NCBI GenBank assembly: GCA_025352695.1
Contig: JANXSK010000064.1
Span: forward strand, 1 to 34,240
Source of the DNA: Ferruginibacter sp.
Lineage (GTDB): Bacteria; Bacteroidota; Bacteroidia; Chitinophagales; Chitinophagaceae
DNA length: 34,240 nt
Direction: 5' to 3'
The notes beneath the pieces were generated by a model, which was given only the letters and a program-made list of their open reading frames with translations, made no database searches and was not told the DNA's origin. Positions 8,237 through 17,916 of this stretch are shown in pieces. The position numbers and the translations under genes were made by a program. Each line of letters starts with the position of its first letter. Position 1 is the first letter of the stretch.

Positions 8237-9025
8237 TGGGGAGACCAGGGCGATGGTATATTCATTAACCCTGTTATCCCCGGCGACTATAGCGACATAA
8301 ATGCCATTCGTGTTGGTTCAGATTATTATGCTATCTCTTCTACCTTTCAATTTAGCCCTGCCATTGTTATACTTAATTCAAAAGATTAGGTGAACTACCA
8401 AATTACAGGCCATGTAGCAAATGATATTATTACTATTAGCCCTCAATTTAAACTGGGATAAAATGAACCAGTATGGTAAAGGTATTTGGGCAGGCACTAT
8501 CCGTTATGATACACCAAAATTTTGGGTATATTTTGGTACGCCTGACGAAGGGTTTTTTATGAGCACAGCCAACTATGATGCTGGCTCATGGAAGCCTTTA
8601 AATCATTTGTGGAAAACAAAAGCCTGGGATGATTGCTGCCCTTTTTGGAACGATGACGGGCTAGCCTATTTTATTACCACCAATTTTGCAGATAATTACA
8701 AAATACATTTATTTAAAATGAGTGGCGATGGTAAAAAGATTGATATGGAATCTGATTTCATCATTCACCAGTCTGAAGGTAGCGAAGCAAACAAGCTTTA
8801 TAAGATCAATGGAATTTATTTTTTTTAGTGAAGTAAAAGCCGAAGGCAGAGTTGCCATGATGGAGCGGTCAAAAAAGATTTATGGCCCTTATGAAACAAG
8901 GCAACTGAATCATGTAAACCCGAACCAGGGTAGTTTGGTGCAGGGTGTTTCAGGCGGATGGTGGGTTTTTACGCATTAAGGAACAGGGAGCTAGGAGGGC
9001 CGTGCTGCATACCTATTTTCAATTT
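8237..9025 (+). pseudogene. GH43-family glycosidase relic
   Basis: The frame WGDQGDGIFINPVIPGDYSD with INAIRVGSDYYAISSTFQFS is the start of a GH43 five-bladed propeller (beta-xylosidase/arabinofuranosidase type), including the invariant early Asp region. A stop (TAG) follows NSKD, and another follows SPQFKLG. After a shift, 8421-8828 reads GKGIWAGTIRYDTPKFWVYF to YKINGIYFF. A change in the T8 run near 8819 moves the frame to SEVKAEGRVAMMERSKKIYG, and a last shift gives FLRIKEQGARRAVLH before homology ends near 9025. The C-terminal lectin-like domain is missing. Upstream bases 8170-8236 look like a degraded signal peptide. It has at least two stops and three frameshifts, so it is a true pseudogene and not an artefact. 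Confidence 0.8.
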
Positions 9026-9158
9026 ATCATTTCAATAGATTATAATATAAAACAGTTCGTCAATATTTATAAAACGACAAGTTTGTATTTTTTTCTGAAA
9101 GTCGTATCATTCACACATTTTGAAAACAAAATGTATTTTTAAACATACCTTGTTGTGT

Positions 9159-11702
9159 ATGCAAAAAACTACCATAAATAATTCTTTGGAAAAATTCTGG
9201 AGCCTTCAACCGGAGGATGCTTTTAAAATTGTTTCTAGTTCTGATAAAGGTCTTTCAAATGATAAAGCAAAAGCCCGACTTAAAAAATATGGGGCTAATA
9301 CTTTTAAAGCCCAGTCACGTTCTTCGTCCTTTATACTTTTTTTGGTGCAGTTTAAAAATCCCATCACCATATTGCTTATTGCTGCGGCTTTGCTGTCAAT
9401 GGGTTTGGGTGATTTCTCTGATGCATTTATTATATTGTTTATTATTTTGGTAAGCAGTTCACTTGGCTTCTGGCAGGAAAAAGGTGCTGCCAATGCCGTT
9501 GCCGAACTATTAAAAATGGTGCAGATAAAATGCCGTATTGTAAGGGATGAAAAAGAAATAGAATTACCTGTTGAAAATGTGGTTCCCGGAGACATCCTCC
9601 TTTTATCTGCCGGAGATGTGATACCAGCAGACTGTTTATTACTGGAAAGCAAAGAACTCTTTATTGATGAGGCTGCTTTTACCGGTGAAACTTTTCCGGT
9701 GGAAAAAAATATCGGAAAAGTTGTTGCTGATGCAGCTTTAGCAAAAAGAACCAATGCTCTTTTTATGGGTTCGCATGTTATTAGTGGAAAGGCAAGGGCA
9801 TTGGTTATTAAAACAGGCAAGCAAACGGAATTTGGTAAAATCTCCGATAGGTTACGTTTAAAAAATCCTGAAACAGATTTTGAAAAAGGCATACGACAAT
9901 TCGGTTATCTACTGATGGAAATTACATTAGTATTGGTACTCGTAATTTTTGCCATCAATATCCTGTTGCATAAACCTGCATTGGATTCTTTTTTATTTTC
10001 GTTGGCATTGGCTGTTGGTTTAACGCCGCAATTATTACCAGCTATTATCAGTGTAAATCTTTCTGTTGGCGCAAGGGCAATGGCAAAACAACAGGTAATT
10101 GTAAAACGGCTTGCTTCCATTGAAAATTTTGGTTGTATGAATATCCTTTGTTCTGATAAAACGGGAACAATTACAGATGGTAAAGTAACACTTAAAGATG
10201 CATTAGACATAGAAGGAAACCATTCAAACAAAACGCTACAATATGCCTGGTTAAACGCTACCATGCAACAGGGATTTAAAAATCCGATTGATGCGGCCAT
10301 ACGTTCCAGCTACCAGGGAAATGTAGATGGGTTTACAGTTCAATCAGAAATACCTTATGACTTTAACCGGAAAAGGTTAACCATCCAGGTTAAAAATAAA
10401 AAGGAAAATATAGCTATCACAAAGGGTGCATTAAATGCTATTCTTGACATATGCGATACGGCAGAAACAGCAAGTGGACAGGTAATACCAATGAAAGATA
10501 GATCAGGTGCTATAAATGATGAATACAAAAAACTAAGTGCCGAAGGCTTTCGTGTATTAGGTGTGGCCTACAAGAAAGGCAGCATTGATAAAAACTTTAC
10601 AAAAGCCGACGAAGATAAAATGATTTTTTTGGGCTTTATCACTTTGTTTGACCCACCTAAAAAGGATGTTCTCAAAACAATTCAGGGACTGAATAATTTA
10701 GGCGTACAACTTAAGTTGATAACAGGGGATAATGAGTTGGTAGCTGCAAGCCTTGCCAAGCAGATTGGCATTGAAAAACCAGTGATACTTACCGGCCTGC
10801 AAATAAGAAATATGAGCGACAGTGCTTTGTTTAAACAGGCACCTGTTACAAATATTTTTGCAGAAGTAGAACCTAATCAAAAAGAACGGATTATACTTTT
10901 TTTACAAAAGTCGGGGAATGTTGTTGGCTTTATGGGAGATGGCATAAATGATGCACCAGCATTGCATGCTGCAGATGTTGGCATATCAGTAGATACTGCT
11001 GTGGATGTAGCCAAAGAGGCTGCTGATATTATTTTATTAAACCAGGATTTGAATGTATTGATTACTGGTATTATTGCAGGCCGCAAAACTTTTTCCAACA
11101 CCATGAAATATATTTTTATGGCCACCAGCGCCAATTTTGGGAATATGTTCAGCATGGCAGGTGCATCTTTATTTTTGCCTTTTTTACCATTGTTGCCAAA
11201 GCAAATATTATTCATGAATTTGTTGACTGATTTTCCGCAAATGGCTATTGCCACCGATAAAGTAGATGCTATTGCAGTTGATAAGCCACATCGCTGGAAT
11301 ATAAAATTTATTAAACGCTTTATGATAACTTTTGGATTGTTAAGCTGTGTATTTGATTACCTCACCTTTGGAGTATTGCTTTTTTTAATGAAAGAAGATG
11401 AAAAAATATTTCAAACCGGCTGGTTTGTCGAATCTGTTATTTCCGCTACGTTGATAGTGTTGGTGGTTAGAACAAGGTTAGCTTTCTTTAAAAGCTTGCC
11501 CGGTAAATATTTAAGCATTGCTACCAGTATGGTTGTGTTATTTGTATTGGTACTTCCATTGATGCCCTTTGCTGGTTTATTTGGTTTTGTGAGATTACCA
11601 TTGTCGTTTTACGGATGGATGTTAATGATTGTAGCAGTGTATGTTTTCTCTGCAGAAAAATTGAAGCAATGGTTTTATCGGAAAGTAGAGAACCAGGCTT
11701 AA
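9159..11702 (+). CDS. mgtA: Mg2+-transporting P-type ATPase
   Basis: An 847-residue inner-membrane pump of the P3B class that imports Mg2+ at the cost of ATP. Motifs in order are the actuator loop FTGETFPVEK (near residue 173), the phosphorylation site CSDKTGTITDG with Asp333, the nucleotide-binding domain, and the hinge GDGINDAPALHAADVGISVD (near 593). Then come the MgtA-type membrane part LLNQDLNVLITGIIAGRKTF, FMATSANFGNMFSMAGA and LMNLLTDFPQMAIATD-like text, and four further hydrophobic segments. A TTG 39 bases upstream would extend the frame, but the ATG at 9159 (MQKTTINNSLEKFW) begins where family homology begins. No Mg-sensing leader or neighbouring regulator is visible. The gene stands alone and is complete. 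Confidence 0.93.
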   Translation: MQKTTINNSLEKFWSLQPEDAFKIVSSSDKGLSNDKAKARLKKYGANTFKAQSRSSSFILFLVQFKNPITILLIAAALLSMGLGDFSDAFIILFIILVSSSLGFWQEKGAANAVAELLKMVQIKCRIVRDEKEIELPVENVVPGDILLLSAGDVIPADCLLLESKELFIDEAAFTGETFPVEKNIGKVVADAALAKRTNALFMGSHVISGKARALVIKTGKQTEFGKISDRLRLKNPETDFEKGIRQFGYLLMEITLVLVLVIFAINILLHKPALDSFLFSLALAVGLTPQLLPAIISVNLSVGARAMAKQQVIVKRLASIENFGCMNILCSDKTGTITDGKVTLKDALDIEGNHSNKTLQYAWLNATMQQGFKNPIDAAIRSSYQGNVDGFTVQSEIPYDFNRKRLTIQVKNKKENIAITKGALNAILDICDTAETASGQVIPMKDRSGAINDEYKKLSAEGFRVLGVAYKKGSIDKNFTKADEDKMIFLGFITLFDPPKKDVLKTIQGLNNLGVQLKLITGDNELVAASLAKQIGIEKPVILTGLQIRNMSDSALFKQAPVTNIFAEVEPNQKERIILFLQKSGNVVGFMGDGINDAPALHAADVGISVDTAVDVAKEAADIILLNQDLNVLITGIIAGRKTFSNTMKYIFMATSANFGNMFSMAGASLFLPFLPLLPKQILFMNLLTDFPQMAIATDKVDAIAVDKPHRWNIKFIKRFMITFGLLSCVFDYLTFGVLLFLMKEDEKIFQTGWFVESVISATLIVLVVRTRLAFFKSLPGKYLSIATSMVVLFVLVLPLMPFAGLFGFVRLPLSFYGWMLMIVAVYVFSAEKLKQWFYRKVENQA

Positions 11703-12302
11703 GCTGGCTTAATAGGCATTTTATTTTTTTATATAAATCCCTAACAAACGGCAACAAGGCAATAAAAATTAATGGAATAGAAAATTGCATATAAAAAAAT
11801 TGAAACTCACCAACTCTCTTTACATAAATTGTTTCCACCTTTATCCAGATTATGAGTACACAAGCCAAATAAATACTGAACGACCAGGCTAAACGCATAT
11901 CTTGAAAAGATAAAAGGATCAGGAAATGCTAAGGGTGTTTTTTTACGTAATGAAAATATGAGCGAAATTTTCAAATGGCATTGAACAACAAATAATATAA
12001 TGTCCGGAATTTGTAAGGAAGGAAACAATTAAAAGTCCTAGGACACCAATTGCGTGTTGAAATGTTAAGGCATGTAAATTACTTAGTTCAAATATACGCC
12101 CCTACAAGTGGAAACAAATTATCCTGGAGATTAAAAGTTAGGTGCAAAAAAGGTAAGTAAATGTTTCATTTGCTGCTTCATTTTTGTGTGAAAGAATCGT
12201 TAGAATTAGATAACAGTTTTGATCCCTATAAAAATGTTATTGTGATTCAGTAATAGTTAGCAAAACAGCAAAGGTGAATAAATTATTGTTATTATTTCTC
12301 TT
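11703..12302. other. Gap with possible membrane-protein debris
   Basis: On the minus strand, 11716-11898 reads MRLAWSFSIYLACVLIIWIK followed by a second hydrophobic segment (FSIPLIFIALLPFVRDLY). This looks like two membrane helices, but the frame runs on into the end of mgtA, has no family resemblance, and is preceded by a further fragment in another frame (up to 12028). I treat it as a relic or chance ORF. The rest, 12030-12302, is AT-rich and featureless. Confidence 0.35.
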
Positions 12303-12911
12303 CTAAATTTTAAGCGCAGCTGCCAAACTTTTTAGTTTTCCTGGAATTTTGTCGAGTGGCATAACAAAATCAACACAGCCAGAAGCCTGAGCACTATGCG
12401 GCATGAAGTCAACTTCGGCAGACATATCCTGAGCAAATGTTTTTCCTCAGTTTGCCTTGATGTGCTTGCAGCCTTCAGTACCATCTCCATCATACCCGGA
12501 AAGGATAATGGCGATTGCACGTACACCCATGGCTTTTGCTAAAGAAATAAAAAATACATCTACTTGCTTGTTTCTGCCCGATCGTGGAGAGATTACTTTA
12601 AAGCTATAGTTTTGAATTAAAAGATCTGAGTCTGGAGGAATTACGTAAACGTGATTTGCAAGAACCGGCATCGCCGTATAAGCAACCATTACCGTCATTT
12701 TTGTATGTCGTGACAGAATTTTAGTTAACTGACTAATGGCGGTGGGGTTCATGTGAGAAATAATGACGAAGGCCATACCTGTATTAGACGGGAGTGCATC
12801 CAGCAAAGCTTTATAAGCGTTAAGCGCACCCGCAGAACCGCCGATGCCTACAATCAAGTTAGGTTGTAATGCTTCTATATCTGCAGTAGATACTTCTCTC
12901 TTGTTTTTCAT
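12303..12911 (-). pseudogene. cheB: CheB-type methylesterase with one in-frame TGA
   Basis: A stand-alone CheB catalytic domain without a receiver domain, 202 codons if read through. The triad is present: Ser26 in GIGGSAGA, His53 in IISHMNP, Asp143 in LSGYDGDGTEG. The frame is interrupted once, by TGA at 12447-12449 (codon 155), right after CKHIKAN. Translation of the same frame then continues GKTFAQDMSAEVDFMPHSAQ and VDFVMPLDKIPGKL to a stop at 12303-12305, all typical of CheB. A single G-to-T change (GGA to TGA) would explain it. The ATG overlaps the preceding kaiC stop (TAATG), which suggests translational coupling. CheB removes methyl groups from chemoreceptor glutamates, but no receptor or CheR gene is near, so the real partner may be something else. 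Confidence 0.85.
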
Positions 12912-14451
12912 TATTCACCTTTATCTTGTTTGACTAATTTTTGACCCTCAACCACATTTTTATCAATCTTCTTTTCCTTATTGGCTATCCCTGTAGATTC
13001 ACCGTCCATCGGCATCAAATTAATTCCATCATCACTTAAAATCAATTTATGCACATCACTGTCGTGGCCCGTGCCACGAGACTTAACTATAAAAAGACCA
13101 CGAATGCGTTTTTTACTTACATCTTCTTCTAATTCTCTCACAACAATCCAGGTGTCAATCAAAGATGATACTCCAATTTCTCCACTGGTATCATTTTGAG
13201 CCGCAGAAGAAACAAGGCTTGTAAAAAAGCTGGTGATACCATTTGATTTTAAAAGATCAATCATACGGGTAATCATTGACCGGATTTCACGCTGTTCACC
13301 CTCTCCAATAAGACTTGTGAGGGGATCTATGACAACTGCTTTTGGTTTAAATTCTACAATGAGTTTATATAAATCGAGTAAATGCATCTCTAAACCAAAA
13401 AAGGAAGGCCTGGTAGAAACGATCTTTAAAAGTCCTTTTTTTATCATAGGTTCAAAATGAATGCTTATAGAACTCATATTTTGAATGAGTTGCCCTGCCG
13501 ATTCTTCATAAGATAAGAAAGACAGCGTTTTCCACGTTTACAACTTGCTACGGCGAATGCAGCAGCCAAACTTGTTTTACCGGTACTGGCAGTACCTGAA
13601 GCAAGTACCGTACTGCCCCTGGTATAACCAGGTTTACCCCCTTTGAACAATTTGTCTAACGATGGAATTCCGGTCGAAACTTTTTGAGGTGTACCTGGTT
13701 GATCAAGCCCCGCAGAAGTGATGGGAATTACTGAAAGTCCCTCTTTATCAATTACGAAGGGATATTCGTTTGTTCCATGTTTTGAACCACGGTATTTAAT
13801 TACACGGATTCTGCGGATGGCAATTTGTTCTTTAACTCTGTTATCCAGTAAAATGATACAATCGGAAATGTACTGCTCAAGACCATTACGGGTGTACCTT
13901 TCCTGTATCGGCTCGCCGGTAACAATTGCAGTAACTTGTTTTTCTTTAAGCCACCTGAAAAGTCTTTTTATCTCTAATCGAAGGATACCGACATCTGTGA
14001 TGCCGGCAAAAATAGATTCTATAGAATCTAAAACAACCCGTTTGGCACCGATGGAATCAATGGCTTGTTCCAAACGAACAAATAGCCCTTCCAGGTTAAA
14101 GTCAGTCTCCTGGATATCTTTTTTTTCCAAACGCACATGTTCAATCAAAATCTTTTTTCGTGAAACAAGACCCTGCAAATCCAGGTTTAGGGAAGCCACG
14201 TCTGTATAAAGTTCATCTTCTGTCTCTTCAAACGACATGAAGACGCCCGGCTCTTTAAATTGGATTACACCATTGATTAAAAAATCAAGTCCCAAAAGGG
14301 TTTTTCCGGAGCCGGCACCTCCACTGACTAAAGTGGTTCTGTTTTTTGGAAGCCCGCCTTCGGTGATTTCGTCAAAGCCTTTGATGCCCGTGGGACACTT
14401 TTGTAATTGTTTTTGATGAGCAGCGTTTTTTTTTGGAATGAACTTATTCAT
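12911..14451 (-). pseudogene. kaiC: KaiC-like double RecA ATPase, one frameshift
   Basis: The two frames 13474-14451 and 12911-13477 together make one KaiC of about 513 residues. CI has Walker A GGAGSGKT (44-51), the catalytic pair E75-E76 (SFEETED), and Walker B RVVLDSIESIF. CII has a second Walker A, GTASTGKT (286-293), and Walker B KAVVIDPLTSL. The break lies at about 13516-13521: adding one base restores CLFLSYEESAGQLIQNMSS, including the second Glu pair (YEES). In the autophosphorylation region the sequence IGVSSLIDTW aligns with cyanobacterial HISTITDT, so the Ser-Thr pair is Ser-Ser here. KaiC proteins outside cyanobacteria act in stress or signalling, often with KaiB and histidine kinases; none is present in the window. 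cheB follows with a one-base overlap. The single missing base is in a short homopolymer, so it may be a sequencing error. Confidence 0.87.
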
Positions 14452-14958
14452 ACAAATTCTTTTTATTATGCCGTTAAGATTAACTAATTAAAAGAAAGCA
14501 AGAAAAGTTTTGGTTGAGCCAACTTGTTTATTGGTAAATAAGAACCATTAATTAATACTTATATCTTTTAATAAATCTCCATGTTAGCTATATAAATTAA
14601 CCCATTAGTTTAATATTAACTGCCCGTTGTAAATATTTACTTTCGTTTCCTTACCATTTTTTCGTTTACACAGATTGATAATATTACTTCACAATATTCT
14701 GAAATTTCCCTATCTCACTCCAGTGATAAATACAGATTCTTTTTTGTAGTTAATTGTACAAAATACATCAACTAAAATCAGTTCATCATTTTTATTTAGT
14801 TGCAGCAATTCGTTAGTAAGAATTAAAATAAATTGTTTATCACTCAATTGATCAAATGATGTACTTGCCATACAAACACTGCATCTGTATAACAGAAAAT
14901 ATGTTTTGGATTAATACCTCCTGAAGTAAATCCCTTTATTTTAACTTTATTTTGTTTA
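14452..14958. other. Gap upstream of kaiC
   Basis: No coding sequence is recognisable. It is AT-rich and must hold the promoter of the kaiC-cheB unit (reading left) and the 3' end of the oxidoreductase transcript. I see no minus-strand TAnnTTTG box and no clear terminator. Confidence 0.5.
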
Positions 14959-16572
14959 TCAGGTAACCGGATGCTCTTCCACTACTACAACTTTTTTTAA
15001 ATCGGATGTTGTTGGACCATTAATGACTTTGCCTTCAGTAGTAAATCTGGAGCCGTGCATTAGACAATCAAATGTTTTTTCATCAGCATTCCATTGCAGT
15101 ATCGCTCCCAGGTGAGGGCAAACAGCTGTACAGGTATGTAAGTTGTTTTCTTCATCGCAGTACAAGGCAATCTTTTTAAATCCGGAAGACATAATGCCAC
15201 CTTCCCCAGGTTTTAAGTTTTCCACTTTATTTATATCAGCTCCGGCAAACCAATCGCCATATTGCACAACCATGTTTCCCACTTCCTGCAAATAATCGCT
15301 GGTGGTTTTTAAGGTTATGCGAGATGGGCTGTACATTTCTATCCAGGGGTTATATTTCCCTGTAATAATGTCTGTTATAATTATTCCGCCAAGCGTTCCA
15401 TCGGTCATGCCATTGCCAGAATCGCCTGTAATAATATAGATGTTGTCATCACCTGGATTTTTACCAATGTATGCCATGGAATCAATAGGTTCCATCACCT
15501 GACCAGACCATTGGTATACAATATCTTCTATACCTGGAAAATGTTTCTTTGTCCATGCTATCAATTTTGTATAACGATCTTCTTCTTTAATTTCTTCATC
15601 GTCTGCCTGACCCGTACGGTGATCTTCGCCACCTGCAATAAGCACATCATACTGATCATCATATTCAGCCAAACGAACATAGTGGTAAGGTTGAGATACC
15701 CATTTGGAATCATGATCGCCGGTGTCCCACCACAAAGCATAGGGCAATTTACCTTTAGGAACTTTGGCGGTTATAACATAAGTGCGGTAAGGCCATTGCT
15801 TGGTGTGCATGGTAACCCAATCATTTACCGGGGTATTGGTGGCTACAACTATATGGTTAGCTTTTACAGTATATCCATTTGCGCTAGCTCCTTGTTTGGT
15901 AATATTTTCTGCTTTTGTTTGTGTATAAATCTTACCTCCCAATTGTATGAATGCATCTGCCAGTCCTTTTAAATATTGCAAAATATGAAACTGTGCCTGG
16001 TTGGAAAATTTAATGCACCACTTACCATCTTCCGCTTCAATACCCGGAACAGCACTTAACATTTCTGTGATAAGTCCCGCTCTTTTGGTAGCCTCGTATT
16101 CTTTTTCTAAAGTTTCTTTTGTATCGGATGCATGTAAAAACAAATAGCCATCAACTCTTTTAAAATGACAATCAATATTATGAAGCTTAACGGTGTTTGC
16201 TACCCATTCAATTGCTTTCATGTGACTGTTGGCCACTAATTGTGCAGTAGGCTCATCATATATTTTTTCTAATTGAAAATAACGGTCATCAAGTGCACAA
16301 GTGAGATGAGCCGTTGTTCTTCCTGATTCTCCACTACCTATACATCCATCTTCTACCAATATCACATTGCGTCCTTCTTTTGCCATGCAATAGGCCGTAG
16401 TAAGGCCGGATATACCTCCGCCAATAATTAAAATGTCCGTATCTATATCGCTATTTAATGGCTCATAAGAGATGGGTTGGTTAACTGCATCAAACCAAAC
16501 AGACATGTTTTCACCAGAGGTAATATTATCATTAACTGGTTGAGTAGCGAATGTGTTATCAGATGTTTTCAA
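14959..16572 (-). CDS. FAD-dependent oxidoreductase with C-terminal Rieske domain
   Basis: A 537-residue fusion. The N-terminal DAO-type flavoprotein domain has the dinucleotide motif DILIIGGGISGLTTAYCMAK and a following acidic residue (LVED). The last 80 residues are a Rieske [2Fe-2S] domain with ligands C485-P-H487 (CTAVCPHLG) and C503-L-M-H506 (CLMHGSRF). Such proteins move electrons between an unknown substrate and the iron-sulfur centre; in Bacteroidota they often occur among stress genes. The longest start is a TTG at 16570-16572; the first ATG is Met23 at 16506. The intervening text (DNITSGEN) resembles the usual N-terminus of the family, so the TTG start is plausible but not certain. 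The cupin gene lies 78 bases upstream on the same strand and may be co-transcribed. Confidence 0.87.
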   Translation of the reverse strand: MKTSDNTFATQPVNDNITSGENMSVWFDAVNQPISYEPLNSDIDTDILIIGGGISGLTTAYCMAKEGRNVILVEDGCIGSGESGRTTAHLTCALDDRYFQLEKIYDEPTAQLVANSHMKAIEWVANTVKLHNIDCHFKRVDGYLFLHASDTKETLEKEYEATKRAGLITEMLSAVPGIEAEDGKWCIKFSNQAQFHILQYLKGLADAFIQLGGKIYTQTKAENITKQGASANGYTVKANHIVVATNTPVNDWVTMHTKQWPYRTYVITAKVPKGKLPYALWWDTGDHDSKWVSQPYHYVRLAEYDDQYDVLIAGGEDHRTGQADDEEIKEEDRYTKLIAWTKKHFPGIEDIVYQWSGQVMEPIDSMAYIGKNPGDDNIYIITGDSGNGMTDGTLGGIIITDIITGKYNPWIEMYSPSRITLKTTSDYLQEVGNMVVQYGDWFAGADINKVENLKPGEGGIMSSGFKKIALYCDEENNLHTCTAVCPHLGAILQWNADEKTFDCLMHGSRFTTEGKVINGPTTSDLKKVVVVEEHPVT

Positions 16573-16650
16573 AATAAAAATTTTTAATGATTATAATAAA
16601 TAGATTACTTTTTAAATTGGCCCTTGTAATATCTCCAGCAAGGCCGGTCA

Positions 16651-17055
16651 TTATTTTAATGCCAAAGTTGTTGTAAACGTTAACAAAAAAATTGTTTCTT
16701 CTTTTGCCAGTAAACTGTGCGGAATATTTTCGTGCAATGCCAGCATTTCACCGTGTCTTATTTCAACTGATTGTTCTTCGGCTGTAAATAATATTTGTCC
16801 TTCCAGCACCTGTACACTAATCATTCCATCTGCTGTATGTTTTGACATTTCGGCATTTTTATGCAATGCTACAAGTACAATACGCATACCATCAGTTTTA
16901 AAAACTGTTATGGCGTTGCGGTCACTGTCTTCCCATGCTTTCTCTTCTCTAATCTGTTTGGTAAACCTGTGAAGGTCAATCGTAACCAACGGTGCATCCA
17001 TAATACGATCTCCTTGCAGACGTTGGGTGGTAGCTTTATTAAATTTTTCTTTCAT
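16651..17055 (-). CDS. Cupin-domain protein
   Basis: A 134-residue protein with an ATG start. The last 90 residues form a single cupin barrel: motif 1 region ALHKNAEMSKHTADGMISVQ and motif 2 region RHGEMLALHENIPHSLLAKE. The usual metal-binding histidines are represented by the His in SKHTADG and the His pair around LHENIPHS. The N-terminus (ATTQRLQGDRIMDAPLVTID) matches a stress-associated cupin subgroup of Bacteroidota, in my recollection. Its substrate is unknown; it may bind a metal or a small ligand. It heads the cupin-oxidoreductase pair reading left. Confidence 0.8.
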   Translation of the reverse strand: MKEKFNKATTQRLQGDRIMDAPLVTIDLHRFTKQIREEKAWEDSDRNAITVFKTDGMRIVLVALHKNAEMSKHTADGMISVQVLEGQILFTAEEQSVEIRHGEMLALHENIPHSLLAKEETIFLLTFTTTLALK

Positions 17056-17460
17056 TTTGTTTTGTATTTGAATTTGTTGAGTTGCTTCACTTAAATTTTT
17101 CAGGAAATTATTTTATATTCAATCAGCAAGCATACCCAACATTTTTAAAATTTTAGATAAGTGATGTAATCAACAAAGCGAAGACAGAATATTTGGTGGT
17201 TGTTTTTTATATTTTAGTAAATTTTAAGTAATTGTTTAAATGTGAAACAGATTAAGTTTTACACAATACTTTTAGAGGAATAACATGATTCACACGTATA
17301 TTAATATGCAACCAAAATAAGTGCCTCAATTTTTAACTGGCTAAAAATGTAATTTATTTTTTAAGAAATTTAAAAACAGGGGATTTGTTGCCCAAAGTAG
17401 GAATGTTAAAAAGAATGTTTGTATTGCACAATTTTTCATTAGTTATACAGTCTTCGCTAG
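17056..17460. other. Upstream region of cupin plus repeat B1
   Basis: No gene is present. The first 270 bases should hold the cupin promoter on the minus strand, although no clear box is visible. The rest is the B1 copy of a dispersed repeat, annotated separately. Confidence 0.5.
17322..17440 (+). repeat. Dispersed repeat B, copy 1
   Basis: It shares with 21204-21320 the ordered blocks TTTTTAACTGG(C/T)TAAAAA, GGG(G)ATTTGTTG(C/T)CC, a run with GTTAAAAAG or similar, and TTGTATT(G/A)CACAATTTTT or similar. Both copies start with an 18-base palindrome, perfect in copy 2 and with one mismatch here (17330-17347). It contains no coding sequence. Here B lies before an A unit; at the other site it lies after one. 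Confidence 0.65.
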
Positions 17461-17610
17461 AAAATTAAAGTTCAACTCCACCATTTCCATAAAATAGTAA
17501 TCGAATAATTGCCCTATACACTAGTAAGAAAAACTAATTATTCTCCGTCGTACACAACTACACTGGCTAACACACGGGATCTGAAGGTGATGTTGCCGTG
17601 AATGAAAGCC
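17461..17610 (+). repeat. Dispersed repeat A, copy 1 (5' part missing)
   Basis: It matches A2 and A3 from AATTAAAGT onwards: ACTCCACCATTTCCATAAAA, then ATAATTGCCC-like, ACTAATTATT, GGCTAACACAC, and GTGAATGAAA near its end. It lacks the first 75 or so bases of the other copies (the CCAGCAACG...ACGTTGCG segment). The frame KLKFNSTISIK-stop seen in A2 is also present here. Confidence 0.75.
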
Positions 17611-17747
17611 AACACAATCCATCCATTAAATTGGGTAGGGAAAGCTATAGCAGCGTAATTTATAAATCCTATAATTTGCAATAAATGTCTATAAAAAACA
17701 GCCTTCAAAATGTAGCATGGGCTCTCTATAAATACTACAAACCCACC

Positions 17748-17812
17748 AAAAGCCCGGTGTAGTTGAACAGCGTATGAGCCAAAAGCTCCAGTCTCTGATG
17801 ACCGGGGCTTTT
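17748..17812 (+). terminator. Long-loop hairpin, terminator-like
   Basis: AAAAGCCCGGT pairs with ACCGGGGCTTTT with one bulged G. The loop of about 40 bases contains a second partial pairing, and a T-rich stretch follows (TTTTGCATTTTATTTT). It could terminate transcripts from either side. It lies between the A1 repeat and the orphan gene. Confidence 0.45.
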
Positions 17813-17916
17813 GCATTTTATTTTAAACTTTTTTTACTTCGAGGGCTTTCGGCTATAATACATATTATTGGCTGCATATCCCTTCTCAAAATAGAATTAT
17901 AGGATTTTTACATAAA

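Noticed and set aside
9020-9158. Mg2+-sensing riboswitch before mgtA
   Set aside because: The 130-base gap is AT-rich with no strong stem or proline-rich leader peptide.
9206-9892. 228-codon minus-strand ORF
   Set aside because: It lies entirely antisense to mgtA and has Ser/Ala/Lys-rich text typical of a shadow frame; no family resemblance.
13718-14209. 163-codon plus-strand ORF
   Set aside because: Antisense to the well-supported kaiC coding sequence; no recognisable protein features.
15511-15972. 153-codon plus-strand ORF with hydrophobic stretches
   Set aside because: Antisense to the FAD/Rieske oxidoreductase; its apparent hydrophobicity follows from the opposite strand's codon use.
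17538-17816. 92-codon minus-strand ORF
   Set aside because: Its end lies in repeat A1 and its start in a terminator-like hairpin; other A copies do not keep this frame.
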